This document shows positions 34,069 to 45,842 of a stretch of DNA of 64,000 nucleotides, piece after piece. A program made the position numbers and the translations under genes. This stretch comes from Ryuthela nishihirai. Lineage: Eukaryota > Arthropoda > Arachnida > Araneae > Heptathelidae. Within the stretch, counting starts at the first letter, position 1; each line of letters begins with the position of its first letter. The notes below the pieces were generated by a model. That model ran no database searches. It was not told where the DNA came from and saw only the letters and a list, made by a program, of their open reading frames with translations. The stretch covers positions 24,365,283 through 24,429,282 of the forward strand of contig JAWZYU010000017.1 in assembly GCA_038380435.1 (NCBI GenBank), read 5' to 3'.

Positions 34069-34729
34069 GGGCTACCCATCTTGCATACTTTGGGACAATC
34101 TGACGAGTTCTTCTTGGTGTTGCACTTTTAATGTCCAGCAGTGTATATTTGCATTGCAGAAGATGAACAGCATTCCCAAATCCTCCGACAAGATTTTCAC
34201 TCAAGGGAGAGGATGTTCACATTTGTTTTCCATTCCCAAGGAGTAGCAGCCATGGACACTTATCTGAAAATATGAGTACAAATGGGCACTACTACACCAA
34301 CATTGTTTTGCCTAAAATGTTTAGAGATGAAGTAGCATTGTCCAACAAAGGCACACGAAGGGTTCTCCTTTTTCAAGACAATGCCACTGCTCACAAAAAC
34401 CCAGCGAGTTACAGCCTATACAAAGCAGGAAAAAAATCAAAGCTTCTCCATCCTGCGTATTCACTCGATCTTGCACCTGCGAATATTGGTTGTTTCCAAA
34501 AATTAAAAAGGAACTTGCTGGAAGCCTTTTTCAAGGGTGGAAGTTTTTGCAAAATGATTTCATTCAGAGTTGCAGGAGTACCATCAAGCGTTCCAGAAGT
34601 GGTGTAGACGTCTGTATATTTGCATACGTGCTGGAGAATAGTACTTTGAAGGACAGTAAAAGTTTTGTTTAGATAAGTGCAATGGTTTTTTTCTCTGCAG
34701 ATGAATGTGAAACGTTTTGAACGCCTCTC

Positions 34730-36005
34730 GTATCAAGTGTACCAAAATATGTTTTTTTTTCTTTAACGAAATGTGACCGTGATTATTTCTTTTGTTTTCG
34801 GTAGCAAATAATTTATTTTTAATCATTATTATGAAAAAACATTTTTATGCGTATTTTGAATATTAACTTTCCCCTGTAATCCTTAGTTGCATTATGGCAC
34901 GTGTTCGCAACTGTGCTCAATAATGAAAGGCTCGACCAAAATGTTTCTATCTTGAAACATTGTTTTTTATCCCCCCTCCTCCCTGAAAATATTCCTGCTG
35001 AAGCCCATGGTGCTGATTTATATTGATGGGAGGTGAGAAGATGGTAACTCCATCTTCATCACCTACTAGCACTCAATTTCTGAAATGCATTGTGTGAATA
35101 TATAACTGCTCTGTAGGTAGGACACCTAGCATTCACACATCTCCTCCATTATGACCCAAGAATGTTTCTTCAGGAAAACGTTTTAAATCATATAACACAT
35201 TTTATTATTTATTGCTGCACCCAGTGCAACAATTAGGGTGGTAAGAGGAACTTTGCCTCTAGTAAATTGTTGTTACAGTATGTGTTTCACTTCCCATTAT
35301 ATAAAATATTCGAATTACTAGAGACTGAAATGTAACTCACTTAATAAAAGTAACTTCAAGGAAGCTATGCCTTTTTATTCAGCAAAAAATATGGTCGAGA
35401 AATTCAATACTGTGTAAAAAAATAACACTGTCCAAATGATGACTAACAGCAAAAATTAAAGCAACATATGAATAGAAATTATGCCTAAACATTATCATAT
35501 TTCAGTCTTGTAGATAAAAATGAAGCAAAATATTAAGCAATATAACAATGCAGAATTATGCAACATATTCATAACTCTCTTATCCAATTTGTTCCTTTGA
35601 AAAATAGAAAAGAGTTTTCCAACTCAAACAAATTATGACAAAAGTAGTCTCAAGTACTGCATTACAAACACATATTTAGAAAAACGCATTTGGAAAAATG
35701 CTAGTTATATTCCTGCTGAGAATTTCAAAATACCATCATAAACCTTTTCTATTAGTGTATATTCCAATACTTTACAATTACATTATAGCTCACTCAGAAT
35801 CTCGGAGAGAAATGCGACACCAAAAGAAAGACAAAATAAACATTCATGCCTTACCTCGGATTTGGATCTCTTTCATTTAACCAAAATTAAAGAATAGTAC
35901 TTAACTTTTTGGTCACTAAAATAAACTAAGAATCTGCCATAAGGATTTTAAATAATCTGAAATCATTGTATACAACAGTGTTTCTGAAACTGTAGTATGA
36001 AGGAG
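34730..36005. other. Unassigned AT-rich sequence
   Basis: No domain, splice-flanked exon or transposon end could be supported here. Confidence 0.3.
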
Positions 36006-36011
36006 TTTTAA

Positions 36012-36259
36012 CACTTTCGAGGGCAAGCAACTATTTGCCTCTCCATTGGTGCTGCTGACAGGTCAAGCGACAACAAATTGTTGCTAGACTTTTAATACAT
36101 CCCACTGGGTTCTGTGCTTTGTATCATTATGTGGTAAATGTTAGTAGTTTTCAACATCTTTTGAGGATAATTCTGAAGCTTTAGCCTTTCTTATATTTCA
36201 AATGCCACATGAAGCTTTAAAATTTAGAGATGTGAACTAAAAACCTGACCTTTAAAGGG
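36012..36259. mobile_element. piggyBac-type MITE, TTAA target
   Basis: TTAA at 36008-36011 is followed by CACTTTCGAGGGCAAG; read inward from TTAA at 36260-36263 the right end is CCCTTTAAAGGTCAGG. The 248-bp size, TTAA on both sides and similar ends fit a non-autonomous piggyBac element. The interior is non-coding. Confidence 0.65.
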
Positions 36260-36527
36260 TTAAGGCAAGTTACTACATAATGAAGTATATTATTATTTAT
36301 GTTACTGTTATTTCACTCTAAAAACATTTACTTATGAATCAAATATCCTACTAGATTTAACCCCCTACATCTCTCCATAAATACATTCCTATCCATGGGC
36401 ACTAACTTCCAAGGGAGGGCAAACACTCTAGCTGGAAACGAGCGAACTGGAGACTTTTTAAAGGGACACAGCTATAGATTTGTTAGTTAAACCAAAGAGC
36501 AGGTAATGACTCTCCCGTACTCTCTGA

Positions 36528-36722
36528 ACAGGGTATGACTCTCTTGCACACGGTCCACGGGTTAACGTTATATTCGACGGACGGCGGCCTTTCCATGCCC
36601 TACTGACCATGGGCTGGGCTAAGTTTTGCGGAGAAAAATTCCAATGCTGACCCAGCTGGGATTCGAACCTGAGAACTGCAGATCACGAGCCTGGAGTGCT
36701 ACCAACTGAGCTACTCCCACAA
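36528..36722 (-). mobile_element. SINE2 copy with tRNA-like head
   Basis: The head lies at the right (minus strand GTTGTGGGAGTAGCTCAGTT then GGTAGCACTCC), with B box GGTTCGAATCCC at about 36660-36672. The body continues to CCACGGGTTAACG. The 3' part is missing or scrambled. It is one of two copies here that keep the head (the other is at 58558-59278). Confidence 0.75.
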
Positions 36723-37281
36723 CTATATAACATGAAATCCAATAAAAAAAACCACACCTGAATTTCGATTTTTTTTTTGCAAGATTTCAATACTTATTTT
36801 GTTAACAATTTATACTTACTGGTTAAAAGCTTTTCCCCTCAATTTTGTGGAATCTGTGAAATAAGATTAAAAAAAAAAATCACTGCTATGAGAGCTTGGC
36901 GCCTAAGATGCAGAGGATACGGGATGCTCAGCATCCAAAACCCCTTGCTAGTCTGCACCTGTCTGATAATATTAAAATATATCAACATGGATTTGCCTCT
37001 TAAAAATGTAAAAAAGGCATACCACCTCTTGAGAATCTATCTACGAGCAATACACTTCAGCTAATATGAAGCACAGAAACTGCAATGTCTATGTATGTGT
37101 CACTTTGGGATCATTGTATAGGAGTCGTTTTGATATACCTATGATTACTTAAGCCTGTTCACTCAATAAAATATTTACAGATGTTGCAACTATATATTTA
37201 GTACTAAAATACTTGCATTGTGTCTAGTTTTTTCAGACTATTATTTACTTTTGTCATTTTATTTCAGAATGCAGAAGGGTC
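36723..37281. other. Unassigned AT-rich sequence
   Basis: Non-repetitive as far as I can see; no exon is supported. Confidence 0.3.
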
Positions 37282-37539
37282 ATTTAGACCAGCGCTGTCC
37301 TACTAGCGGCCCGCACATGGATTTTTGTGGCCCGCGAACAAAAACAAGTTTTTATTTGAAATTTTAAATAAATATCTGTAATCCACCTTATAATTTTTTT
37401 GTCAACTTATATTACTTTACTTGATATGCAGTCTTCAACTTACTCATTCTATAAAGTTTACAAAACATTCTTAAGCCGATCAGCAAACTTCTGAAACCAT
37501 TTAAGAGCGGTGCGGCGTCATCAAACAAATGTTTTTATG

Positions 37540-38595
37540 AAGCTGCAGTAATAAGAAGCATCTAATGACAACACGAATCGCTCTCACTGCGCATGCATAT
37601 TGTCGAATGCTGCACTGTATTGTGCACCAGGAGACATTGTATGGCATTTCGCCGAGACTAAACGACGTAATGGAAAAGGTTGACAAAATTACCAATTTCA
37701 TTCGTGGCGGAAATCTTTCTATTAAACACAGAAAATTTAAAGCTTTTTTTGGATGAACTGCATGCTGAGTATGGCGATCTGCTTTTACACAGTAATATTC
37801 GCTGGTTAAGTGCCGGAAAATGCCTCAAGAGATTTTTTACACTTCGAAAAGAAATTCATCTTTTTCTCACAGAAGTGGGCACCGATGAAGTTTTAATAAC
37901 AAGTTTTGTTGATGAACATTTTCTATGTTCACGTGCTTTCCTAACAGACATTACAGATTATTTAAATGTCTTGAATAAATCCTTACAAGGAAAAGATCAA
38001 AACGTGTGCTGTCTTTATAATTATGTTACTGGGTTTTGAAACAAACAATTGTTGAAGTCAAATTTGCAGGAAAACAATTTAATTCATTTTGAAACTTGTA
38101 AAGAGTCTGCGAAGAAATGAAGCAACTTAGTAAAACAGTTAATTTTGAAAAATTTGTTCCTAAATTAGATATCCTAATTGAAGATTTTAATAGAAGATTT
38201 TCTCAATTTGATGACCTTAAGTTTAAATTTCTTCAGTAATCCATTGAATATTGATATTAGCACTGTATATCCTAAATATCAAATGGAATTATGTGACCTT
38301 CAGGCCGAGCCAATTATTGCATATAATAGAGAAACTGGAATAGAATTGTTCAAACTTTTGCCTAGAGAAAAATATCCAAAAATGAAAGATTTTTGGACTC
38401 TAAACAATTTCTATGTTCGGAAGTACATATATCTGTGAGCGCGCATTTTCTGATATGAAATATATAAAATCAAGATACAGGAACTGTTTGAAAGATTCTA
38501 CACTTGAACATATACCTCGGCTTGCAACTACAAATATCGATGTGGTCGTAAAACAAATTATTGCCCACCAACTACGGACACAATGCTCCCATTAA
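37540..38595 (+). pseudogene. GTF2IRD2-like hAT transposase remnant
   Basis: Recognisable parts are MTTRIALTAHAYCRMLHCIV and HQETLYGISPRLNDVMEKVD (37565-37680), then ELHAEYGDLLLHSNIRWLSA (37755-37815), CLKRFFTLRKEIHLFLTEVG, and near 38010 CCLYNYVTGF. The C-terminal GSTYICERAFSDMKYIKSRY with EHIPRLATTNI (38413-38560) is the hAT dimerisation region. The protein is of the same general type as hAT3 but diverged from it. Four or more frame changes make it inactive, and the N-terminal zinc finger is gone. Confidence 0.8.
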
Positions 38596-38639
38596 ATTTA
38601 TTAAACATTTGATAAGGTTTAGAAAATTTAAATTGGTTT

Positions 38640-39055
38640 ATTATTACTTATTATATTTCATATAAATAAAATAATTTTCCAGGTTTTGGAGGTTTATTAT
38701 TATTTTTCGTATAAATAATTTTTGAGGTTTATTATTACTTATGTTTCGTATAAATAAAATAATTTTCGAGGTTTATTATTTACTATTTTTCGTATAAATA
38801 AAATAATTTTCGAGGATTATTATTTATTATTTTTTGTATAAATATTTTTTGAGGTTTATTATTCCTTATTATTTTTCGTATAAATAATTTTTGAGTTTAT
38901 TATTACTTATTTTTCATATAAATAATTTTCGAGGTTTATTATTATTTATCGTATAATTTTTTTAGGTTTATTATTACTTATTATTTTTCGTATAAATATT
39001 TTTTGAGGTTTATTATTACTTATCATTTTTCGTATAAATAATTTTCTGAGGTGAC
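38640..39055 (+). repeat. AT-rich minisatellite inside hAT4
   Basis: Around nine to ten units of 40-48 bp are built from GAGGTTTATTATTACTTATT and TTTTCGTATAAATAATTTT. Units vary in length by loss of an ATAAAAT block. It lies between the transposase end and the right terminus. Confidence 0.8.
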
Positions 39056-39359
39056 ATGAACTGACTTTTCAATTACCTATCCTTATTCTTTTTTTTGGCC
39101 CACGAAATATTGGCAAAGGGAAAAATGGCCCGCAGTCTCACAGAAGCTGGATAGCACTGATTTACACTATTTTAATAAGATTTCTCTAGCAGTTATAGTC
39201 CAAAATTTAACTCTTAGTTTTTTATTTCCCAAATTTAGTCTCTGTAATGATGGAAATTCAAAGTAATGGAGCATTTAGAAGATGGTGAATAGACCAACTA
39301 CAATCAATTCAACCAAAATTGAATGTTTCATTTATCCATAATATAAAAAATTTGAATTC

Positions 39360-39565
39360 CCTCCCTTCCAACCATGGAGATATGGGTCAAATCACTATTG
39401 TCAATGTAAACCCATTAACTGCCACACTCAGCAATCCAAATTTCGAAATTCTAAAACAAGTTGTTCAAATATTAAAGTTTCATCATTTTTCAAATTTAAT
39501 CCCCCTATTAGTGCAAATTAAAACTATTTGGAAAAATGCAAATAGTAATATTTTATTAGTACCTC
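39360..39565 (-). repeat. Possible R-unit relic
   Basis: ATCACTATTGTCAATGTAAA resembles the GTGATTGTTGCCAATGGTAA block of the R units, followed by AAATTTCGAAATTCTAA-like sequence in the same order. It is directly followed by tRNA-like segments, as in the 13.4-14.8 kb cluster. Confidence 0.4.
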
Positions 39566-39584
39566 AGTAGTAAAGGATCACAGG

Positions 39585-40020
39585 ATGTATCCTGGAGATG
39601 ATAAACTCATGAAATAATAAGTTGAAAAAAAATTGTTTTGTTGTGAGTGGGATTCGAACTCACGTCTCCTGGAAACATCCCAGTTATGCTAACCACTACA
39701 CCATCATCGGCTAACAGTTTTCTTCAGCTGGTGTGACTTATAAACTTTCCAGAATTTTTATTTGATTCGCATAGTGGCACCATCTAGCCGGAAGAAGACA
39801 ACTGTGTTGTCACATAAAGATGGAATTTAATATTTGTCACTCATGCTCATGGCATTAAATCAATAATTCAGAAGTAAAGAATCACAGGATGTGTCCTGTA
39901 GATATGGAACTCATGAAATGATATGCTTAAAAAAATGGTTTTGCCATGAGTGGGATTCGAACCTATGTCTTCTGGAAACATGCCAGTTATGCTAACCACT
40001 ACAGCATCATTGGCTAATGC
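39585..40020 (-). repeat. Two tandem tRNA-like repeat copies
   Basis: Two ~140-bp copies (39585-39725 and 39880-40020) share ATCACAGGATGTnTCCTG, AACTCATGAAATnATA and a tRNA-like part. On the minus strand the tRNA-like part reads GTAGTGGTTAGCATAACTGG then GAGTTCGAATCCCACTC in the first copy. A and B boxes are present. The first copy could fold like an Asp/Glu-type tRNA but lacks a closing acceptor stem, so I read both as SINE-like repeats. Confidence 0.55.
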
Positions 40021-40384
40021 TGTTAGCCAGGGATTTGGGAATGTGTTTTACTGAATTTTAAATGTCATTAATTAGGGACTACCCATAATGTTTTTCCCTA
40101 AGAATAAATTATTCTCTTGTTGTGCAACTGCCATAATTTCATGGCTCCTTGCCCAAATTGCACATACATCTACTACTGTGAAATACATATAATTTGGTTG
40201 CAGAGGATCATACAAGATTCATATTCAAGGATGATTACAATTCATAAGGTAATTTCACTATTGCAGAATCAGAGACAGTTTCATTATTGGAGAATGTATA
40301 TTTGCATATCCCAATAGTAGGGCTTAATAAATGATAGCAAATAACTTATTAGCACAATTAATTTAATCAACCATGTTAGATTAT

Positions 40385-40640
40385 TTCAGGGTTGGGTTGT
40401 TTTACCTCTGAGTAGCATTTTTTGCACACAATGGGCTAAATGGCAGGTCACAAGGGTTCTGAGATGGTTGATTCCGAGAACCCACTGGACAACAGTTAGC
40501 CTCCTGTCAGAACCATCCAGCATGCTTTTTTATTTGCCCAAGGTATGGCTTTACCACATACACACACAGGACCATGCTTTATGTCTCATCTGATCGATGG
40601 CAACTTTTCCAATACCCTCAGTGTTCCCTTCTTGACTTAT
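40385..40640 (-). mobile_element. SINE2 copy, diverged
   Basis: GGGTTGTTTTACCTCTGAGT, GGGCTAAATGGC, ACCCACTGG and CATCTGATCGATGG blocks appear in SINE2 order. The head is absent, and the copy fades out near 40640, just before the 40655-40700 hairpin. Confidence 0.7.
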
Positions 40641-40654
40641 GTAATTAATGTAAT

Positions 40655-40700
40655 AATGAAGGCCCACAGTCATTATTATTAATGACTGTGGGCCTTCATT
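40655..40700. repeat. Perfect 21-bp-arm hairpin
   Basis: Arms 40655-40675 and 40680-40700 are exact reverse complements around a TTAT loop. They start AATGAAGGCCCACAGTCATT. Weaker pairing continues outward for about ten bases. It could be a MITE core or a structured RNA; nothing in the window decides. Confidence 0.85.
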
Positions 40701-43319
40701 CCAGTTATTAACATTAAGACATTGCCTCTTTGTATCTCCTGTAGATCTGGTCCTGATTCCTATTATTGAATGAATGTTAGAGGAAACTAAAGTGTAGATC
40801 AATCAACAATTTCTCCTTGATCATTTATTACTGCTTTGGTGACAACAAGGAAAGGCGTCAAAAACTACGATTGGATTCTTTCCAGAAAATACTAAGGGTG
40901 CTGTTGAATATTGTCTAGTGTTGGCAAAAGGAAATTTTGCAAACATTTCTTGTAACTTAATTTTACAGGAATCATTAAGTTCTCTTACCTTGCCAATGTT
41001 CTGGTTAAGTGCAACAGATAAATGCCCTATAATTTATTACATAAACTGATTTATATAAAAGCTTATAAAACAACACCTATACCTGTCAAAAACGGATCCT
41101 AACCTTAAAGAGCTCTAAGAAGGAAACAAGTTCATTCTTCCAATTAACAAAATTATTCCTCTTTAGTTTGCCCAAACAGCTTTAAAATGGGAAACGATTT
41201 GAAAAGCATTAAAACTTGTTTTGACTGCTATGAGAAAGGGGACAGGAAAGGCAAGAATGATGAAAGCAATGAAAATTTTGAAAAGAGAAGGGAAAAGGGG
41301 AAAGAAACAATTTATTTAATGACTGCATATAATTGTAACTAGCAATTTATAATGTCATAATTTTACTTGCATTCCAGTTCTGATAATGCATAACATGCAA
41401 AATATGATTATTGTAAGCGTGAAAAATTATAATCACACACTCTACAATGGAGAAACAAACTATTTTTGCTTTTCAGAATACTGATTCATATTAATTGTAT
41501 GCATTTTTGTAATTAAATACAAATTATTGCAAAAAACTTATGTACAATTATTAGTTTTCTTTTAAAAGTTGTGTTGAAAACTAATTTTTAAATAAATTGC
41601 TAACACTGGGTGTTATTGTACATCACAATGCTAATGCAGTAGAATTAAAATATATAATTATTCAAAATTATAACCTGGTCTTTGGTTAGAACTTTCAAGT
41701 GAGAAAATGTTTGAGAAACACTGCAATGCAGCATAATAATTAAGTATGCAATTTAAGTAGTATAAATGTTTCAAAATACATACTATTTTTTAAATAGCCC
41801 ATGAACAGTTCAAAACATTAGCTGGGTGTAATAAATGCTTAAACTAGCCTTTCCACTCAATAACATGACCACTATGAATTTTCCACAATCTGCTGGTAGT
41901 AATACTTCGGGTGCAGTTTTTATTCACTGCTACAGTTACACACTGTAATTATATACAATACACAGAATACAGAAACAAAATTTACTGGTTCACGGATAAT
42001 TATTTATGCACATTTCTTAAATGAATTAAAGATACTAGGGTTTAATAATTATAGTAATCATAACAATAATAATGCTATATGCAAATAGTGGCATTTCATA
42101 TTCTGAAGGTTCTTCTATTATTTTATCTTTTAAATCTGTTTAATACAAATTATATCTAATTGGCATCAAAATGTGATGGAGCTGGACAAGAATATATTTA
42201 ACAGTAGAATGGCTACATTATATTCTCTTCCTAAAATGGACAAAGTGGTCATTTTGAACATTGCACTTAATGTTGAATTTCAATATACCTCACACAGTAT
42301 TAATCATGAATATTTTTAATAAGAAATTTAATCACATTTCATCAAAATGATATAACTGTGTATACTTGCATATAAGTTGACTCCCCTCCACCCTAATTTT
42401 AACTGCTAAAAATTGGGAAAAAATAGGGGCCCATGAAAAAGCCAACCATAAAATTTAAGAATTTGGAAAATATGACATTTATTTAAGCAAAATTATACAA
42501 ATTCCCAAAGTTAGTATTTTAAAAACTTCAAAGTCTGATTCACCATCATAATTTCCAAATAGTTCATGGAAATCCATTTCTGTTAAAGTTGCATAAATCA
42601 GTATAAACATCACTGTTGTCAGAGTTATCATGGATGCTTCCTTTATCTGAATAACAGGTCAAATCATCTTCTGTACCATCCATTGCACTGCTGATTCAGC
42701 ACTTTTTATAGATTTTACAACTATAGTTGGTAGAATTGCACCCTACACTTCTTTCACCCAAGAAGAAACAAGGCTAATGTTGTCCCCTTTCAAGTTACCA
42801 GAATTCAGACCAATAGTTTAAAGTTAAAATTAATGCCATGCGGATTTTTTGGGCCTAAGTAATTCCCTCACCTACCCCTTTGAAAAGGATTAGACTTCCC
42901 ACTTATTAATGACAATCATTCACAAAGGACAGGTCAAGTGAGGATATCAAGGATTATCCAAAACAAAGGTGATGTCTAAAAATTACTGTGTCCTTCTCAC
43001 AGAGATTATGGAAGGAATGGCTCATTTCCTTGAAGTGTTTGCTTGCATGCAAAAATGCTTCATTATTCATTTTTTATTTGACTGGCATATAAAACTCACC
43101 TTTTTCAAAACAATTTTTCTTTGACAAGTCTAATTTTAACTGTTTTGCAATAAATATATTTATATTAAAGTTATTTTGCACCATTGAGCAAAAATGTGAT
43201 TCAGGCCCAAAATCTACCTGCAATATCAAAGATATGGTAGAAAATTTGAAGACCTCTTCAAATCACCCTTATCCGCTAAATCACCCTACACTATTATTTA
43301 CACAATTAGAGATGACCTT
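40701..43319. other. Long AT-rich stretch without recognised genes
   Basis: I see no supported coding exon. TATACTTGCATATAAGTTGA near 42360, followed by CTCCCCTCCACCC, resembles a DNA-transposon end, but no partner end was found. Probably intergenic or intronic. Confidence 0.35.
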
Positions 43320-43525
43320 CTTGCTAAGAAATTAATCAAAATAAATTAAAATTCTGTCATTGAGCAATAAAAATTTTAAGATTATCCTTCAAAATTTGCA
43401 TCTAAAAATCAAACTATTTGCTCCTAAAAACTTTTAACAAGCAAATACCTAGTTTGAAGGATAAGCTTAAAAATTTTTTTTGCTCAATGACAGAGAATTT
43501 TAATTTATTTTAATTTACACATTTT
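43320..43525. mobile_element. Foldback MITE, short member
   Basis: TTAAAATTCTGTCATTGAGC on the left pairs with GCTCAATGACAGAGAATTTT on the right, continuing inward over CTTCAAA/TTTGAAG. It shares these blocks and AACTTTTAACAAGCAAAT with the element at 11068-11412 but lacks its long centre. Confidence 0.7.
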
Positions 43526-43569
43526 GTGGAATTATAAAATTTCATTTTCTCACATCATTGTTTATAGAT

Positions 43570-44120
43570 ATTGGGACGAACGGTGCTCAGTATATTAGAA
43601 GTTTTTTTACAGTTGTTTGAAGTTTCAAAAATTTTGTTTAAAATACGTTCACTGTTGATATCAGCAGCTGAAGATGGAAGTTTCCTTCTGTTGCATTTGA
43701 TTATACCACTAAACAAGTATTTTTGCTTATCCATTCTTCTGCCAATTCCAGGAAAAAAAAATTGTCAACAGTCACATTTCTTTTCCATTCTGATGTTCAA
43801 TGAGACAACAACACTTTCACCGAGCTTTAGATCATTCGAGTGTGCATCATTTTTCCCTAAGAGCACTATTTAGAATATATTCTGAATTCACACTGATAGT
43901 AAGTCAAAATATGATTCCAAATTTATCAGGTTCATTTGCTGCATATTGTACAAAGTTGGATCTTGTTCTTGTTTGGAAAAGATTGTTCATTAACACACAT
44001 ATAAATTTTCCAACACAAACTGGTGTTAGTCACAAACTTATCCCACACCTTGGATGCTACAGCAAATTTGCCATTTTTAAGTCACCTGCATTTTGTGACT
44101 TTTACATCAAATTATAGAAA
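43570..44120 (-). pseudogene. piggyBac transposase relic
   Basis: Minus-strand fragments in piggyBac order: MCVNEQSFPNKNKI (aligned with the family's DEQ...PFKGR block), a KFGIIF-like piece, VNSEYILNSALREK, SNDLKLGESVVVSLN, VTVDNFFFLELAEEW (the conserved V-x-D-NFF block with its catalytic Asp) and SGIIKCNRRKLPSSAADI. Fragments lie in different frames with several stops. The first Asp of the triad now reads as Asn. Termini with TTAA were not located, so the extent is approximate. Confidence 0.6.
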
Positions 44121-44689
44121 AAGTCTGAGCTTTTTGAATTTGCTTCATTCCATAGTCTGATGGGGAAATAGTGGAGCCACAAATATTAGACCACATGCTA
44201 TCAATGAATAAATTTTGGTGATACATGCTCCAAAAGTGTAAAGGAGTGAGATGAATGAATGCAACACATCTAAAGTCCATGAACTATCATTGGACTTTAT
44301 GCTCTGCAATATTTTACATGGCATATGAGAGACTCTTCAATTGATAATTCAAATGAACTCAAACTCATCTCTCAGTTTATGTTTTGCATATGAGGTTAGC
44401 CTTGATATCTTTCACAATACATTTTGTTGTGCAATTCAGTTAGAAGAATGAGCAAAAGGATTAATTTTATCCAAACTGTGACATCATAAGCAATCTCTTG
44501 GCATTCACGTTTTGTAGTTTGTGTTTTAATAGCAATACATTGTGGCTGACCTTTTCCATGGGTATGATGTCAAACACTTATTTTCTTTGACTACTTAGAT
44601 GCAAAACTTTCTTATTGGTTGGGATGTTATTACTGGTAAATATACCTAATAAAAGGAAAAACAGGTAGCCACCTGTAGGCTGAACAATC

Positions 44690-44935
44690 TTGAGGAGAGG
44701 AAAAATTGTCTTGAGACAGATGAGATGCAAACCCATGACCTTCTGGTGATGTCAGATACTCTGACTGCTGAGATACCAGATTTCAATGAAGATATCCTTT
44801 ATTGTTTGCTATTATTAGTTAATGTCAACCATAGAAGAAATCTTGATCAGTGGCTCAGCAGTCAGAGCACCTTATCAGGAGGTTGGAGTTTGCATCTCAA
44901 GCTGAAGATAAATTTTCCTCTATAATAAAGATTGC
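44690..44935. mobile_element. Two divergent SINE3 heads
   Basis: Minus strand 44778-44715 reads TGGTATCTCAGCAGTCAGAG ... GGGTTTGCATCTC; plus strand 44828-44895 reads GTGGCTCAGCAGTCAGAGCA ... GAGTTTGCATCTC. Both resemble pol III A and B boxes of a tRNA-derived repeat related to 58395-58557. The two point away from a ~50-bp centre. Confidence 0.5.
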
Positions 44936-45744
44936 AAAATATACTACTGAAAAACGCAAAATATATCTATTGAACTAAAGTTATTCAAATCACTTTCATC
45001 GGAACTTGAAATATCTGAGAGATATACTCCAGTAAAGCAGTCAAGGTATCACTACTGCTTTCTAGTGAACTGGATATTGGCAAGAAAGTTCATTCAGTAT
45101 GAGAAAGGTTTGGGACTCTAAGGTACATTTGGACTCTCCTTCAGGAAAATTTTGCAATATATCTTATCATTATTACTAAGTTTTGTTTTATTCATCTTTC
45201 ATTTGACCTACAACAAACTACTAAAAATTTTGCCACAGAATGATGCAAGAAATTAGCTGTTGCAGTCAGAAACCTCAAAGTCATGTGACCCGAAAGCTGA
45301 TGAAAATAATTGTCTGATGGCTTATGTTCAACATAAATCCTACAATAACAGTAACAAAGATTGAAAAAAAAAAGTATTTTGTTTACACCAAGTATCATAG
45401 TTAATATTATTAAACAATTAGTGATAAATGATCAAGATATTCCCCATCCAATAAGAGGTATTTATAATAATTGAAGATCTCAACAATTTACTGGAAAATA
45501 AAAATCAACATGTGGGCAGAACGTACAGCACCATACGTATTACTGAACATGCATGAAAATGACCTGTGTAAACATCAAGGTCATACAGATTATCCCAAAT
45601 AATATTACAGTATAATTTACCTATCACAAAATTAGAATATAAAATTATTGCTCCACCACTCAAGAGCATTGGAACTCAGTTCCAATTAAATTTTATGGAG
45701 AATCAATTTACCTAAAGACACTCTTTGCAATAATGACTCAAACC

Positions 45745-45768
45745 CCCCCCCCCCCCTCTTCCCCCGGT
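45745..45768. repeat. Poly-C tract
   Basis: A run of C (~14) is followed by CTCTTCCCCC. It is length-unstable and a likely sequencing-error site. Confidence 0.8.
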
Positions 45769-45842
45769 TGCTTGGAATCTCCTACTCAAGAACTCAAGAA
45801 TTATCATATCAAATTCATGGCAAACAACTAGAAGGACTTTTA

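Larger units (their letters stand above)
32944..34143 (-). mobile_element. Tc1-like element inside the mariner, TA target
   Basis: The left end is CACATCTGGCCATTAAAAGT; the right end, read inward, is CACTGCTGGACATTAAAAGT. TA lies on both sides (32942-32943 and 34144-34145). It is 1200 bp long including a SINE2 (33789-34068). Removing it rejoins the mariner transposase between TDDDWF and the FVFHSQGV segment. Confidence 0.85.
32500..34680 (+). pseudogene. Mariner transposase in two pieces
   Basis: The first piece (about 32500-32940) reads MQFGDEAKKFISIYHKYG, then FIMENPHIT-like and QISLDVSVSIGSAETI (helix-turn-helix region), and ends near TDDDWF, which is placed like the first catalytic Asp. 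The second piece (about 34205-34680) reads FTFVFHSQGVAAMDT, NGHYYTNIVLPKMF, LLFQDNATAH (second Asp) and LHPAYSLDLAPANIGCFQKL. In that last block the third catalytic residue of the mariner D,D34D motif is expected, but it reads Asn where Asp is usual. Many stops show that it is dead. Confidence 0.75.
32242..34728 (+). mobile_element. Mariner relic, split by a Tc1 element
   Basis: Inverted ends are GTGTTCAAAATGTTTTTGAC near 32246 and GCGTTCAAAACGTTTCACAT read inward near 34724. Transposase pieces lie on both sides of a 1.2-kb Tc1 insertion (32944-34143). Exact borders are uncertain by a few bases. Length without the insertion is ~1.29 kb, the normal mariner size. Confidence 0.7.
37290..39159 (+). 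mobile_element. hAT transposon 4 (1.9 kb)
   Basis: Termini are CAGCGCTGTCCTACTAGCGG (left) and CAGTGCTATCCAGCTTCTGT (right, read inward). The target duplication is ATTTAGAC (37282-37289) and ATTTACAC (39160-39167), 7 of 8 identical. It has GGCCCGC-rich subterminal blocks, a transposase remnant, and a minisatellite at 38640-39055 before the right end. Confidence 0.85.

Noticed and set aside
39643..39718. Possible functional tRNA gene on the minus strand
   Set aside because: A and B boxes are present, but the acceptor stem does not close, and a diverged tandem copy lies at 39940-40020, which points to a repeat.
42360..42480. DNA-transposon end (TATACTTGCATATAAGTTGA)
   Set aside because: It resembles some transposon ends, but no matching opposite end or target duplication was found.
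43571..44117. Plus-strand open frames as genes
   Set aside because: They are antisense to piggyBac transposase fragments on the minus strand.
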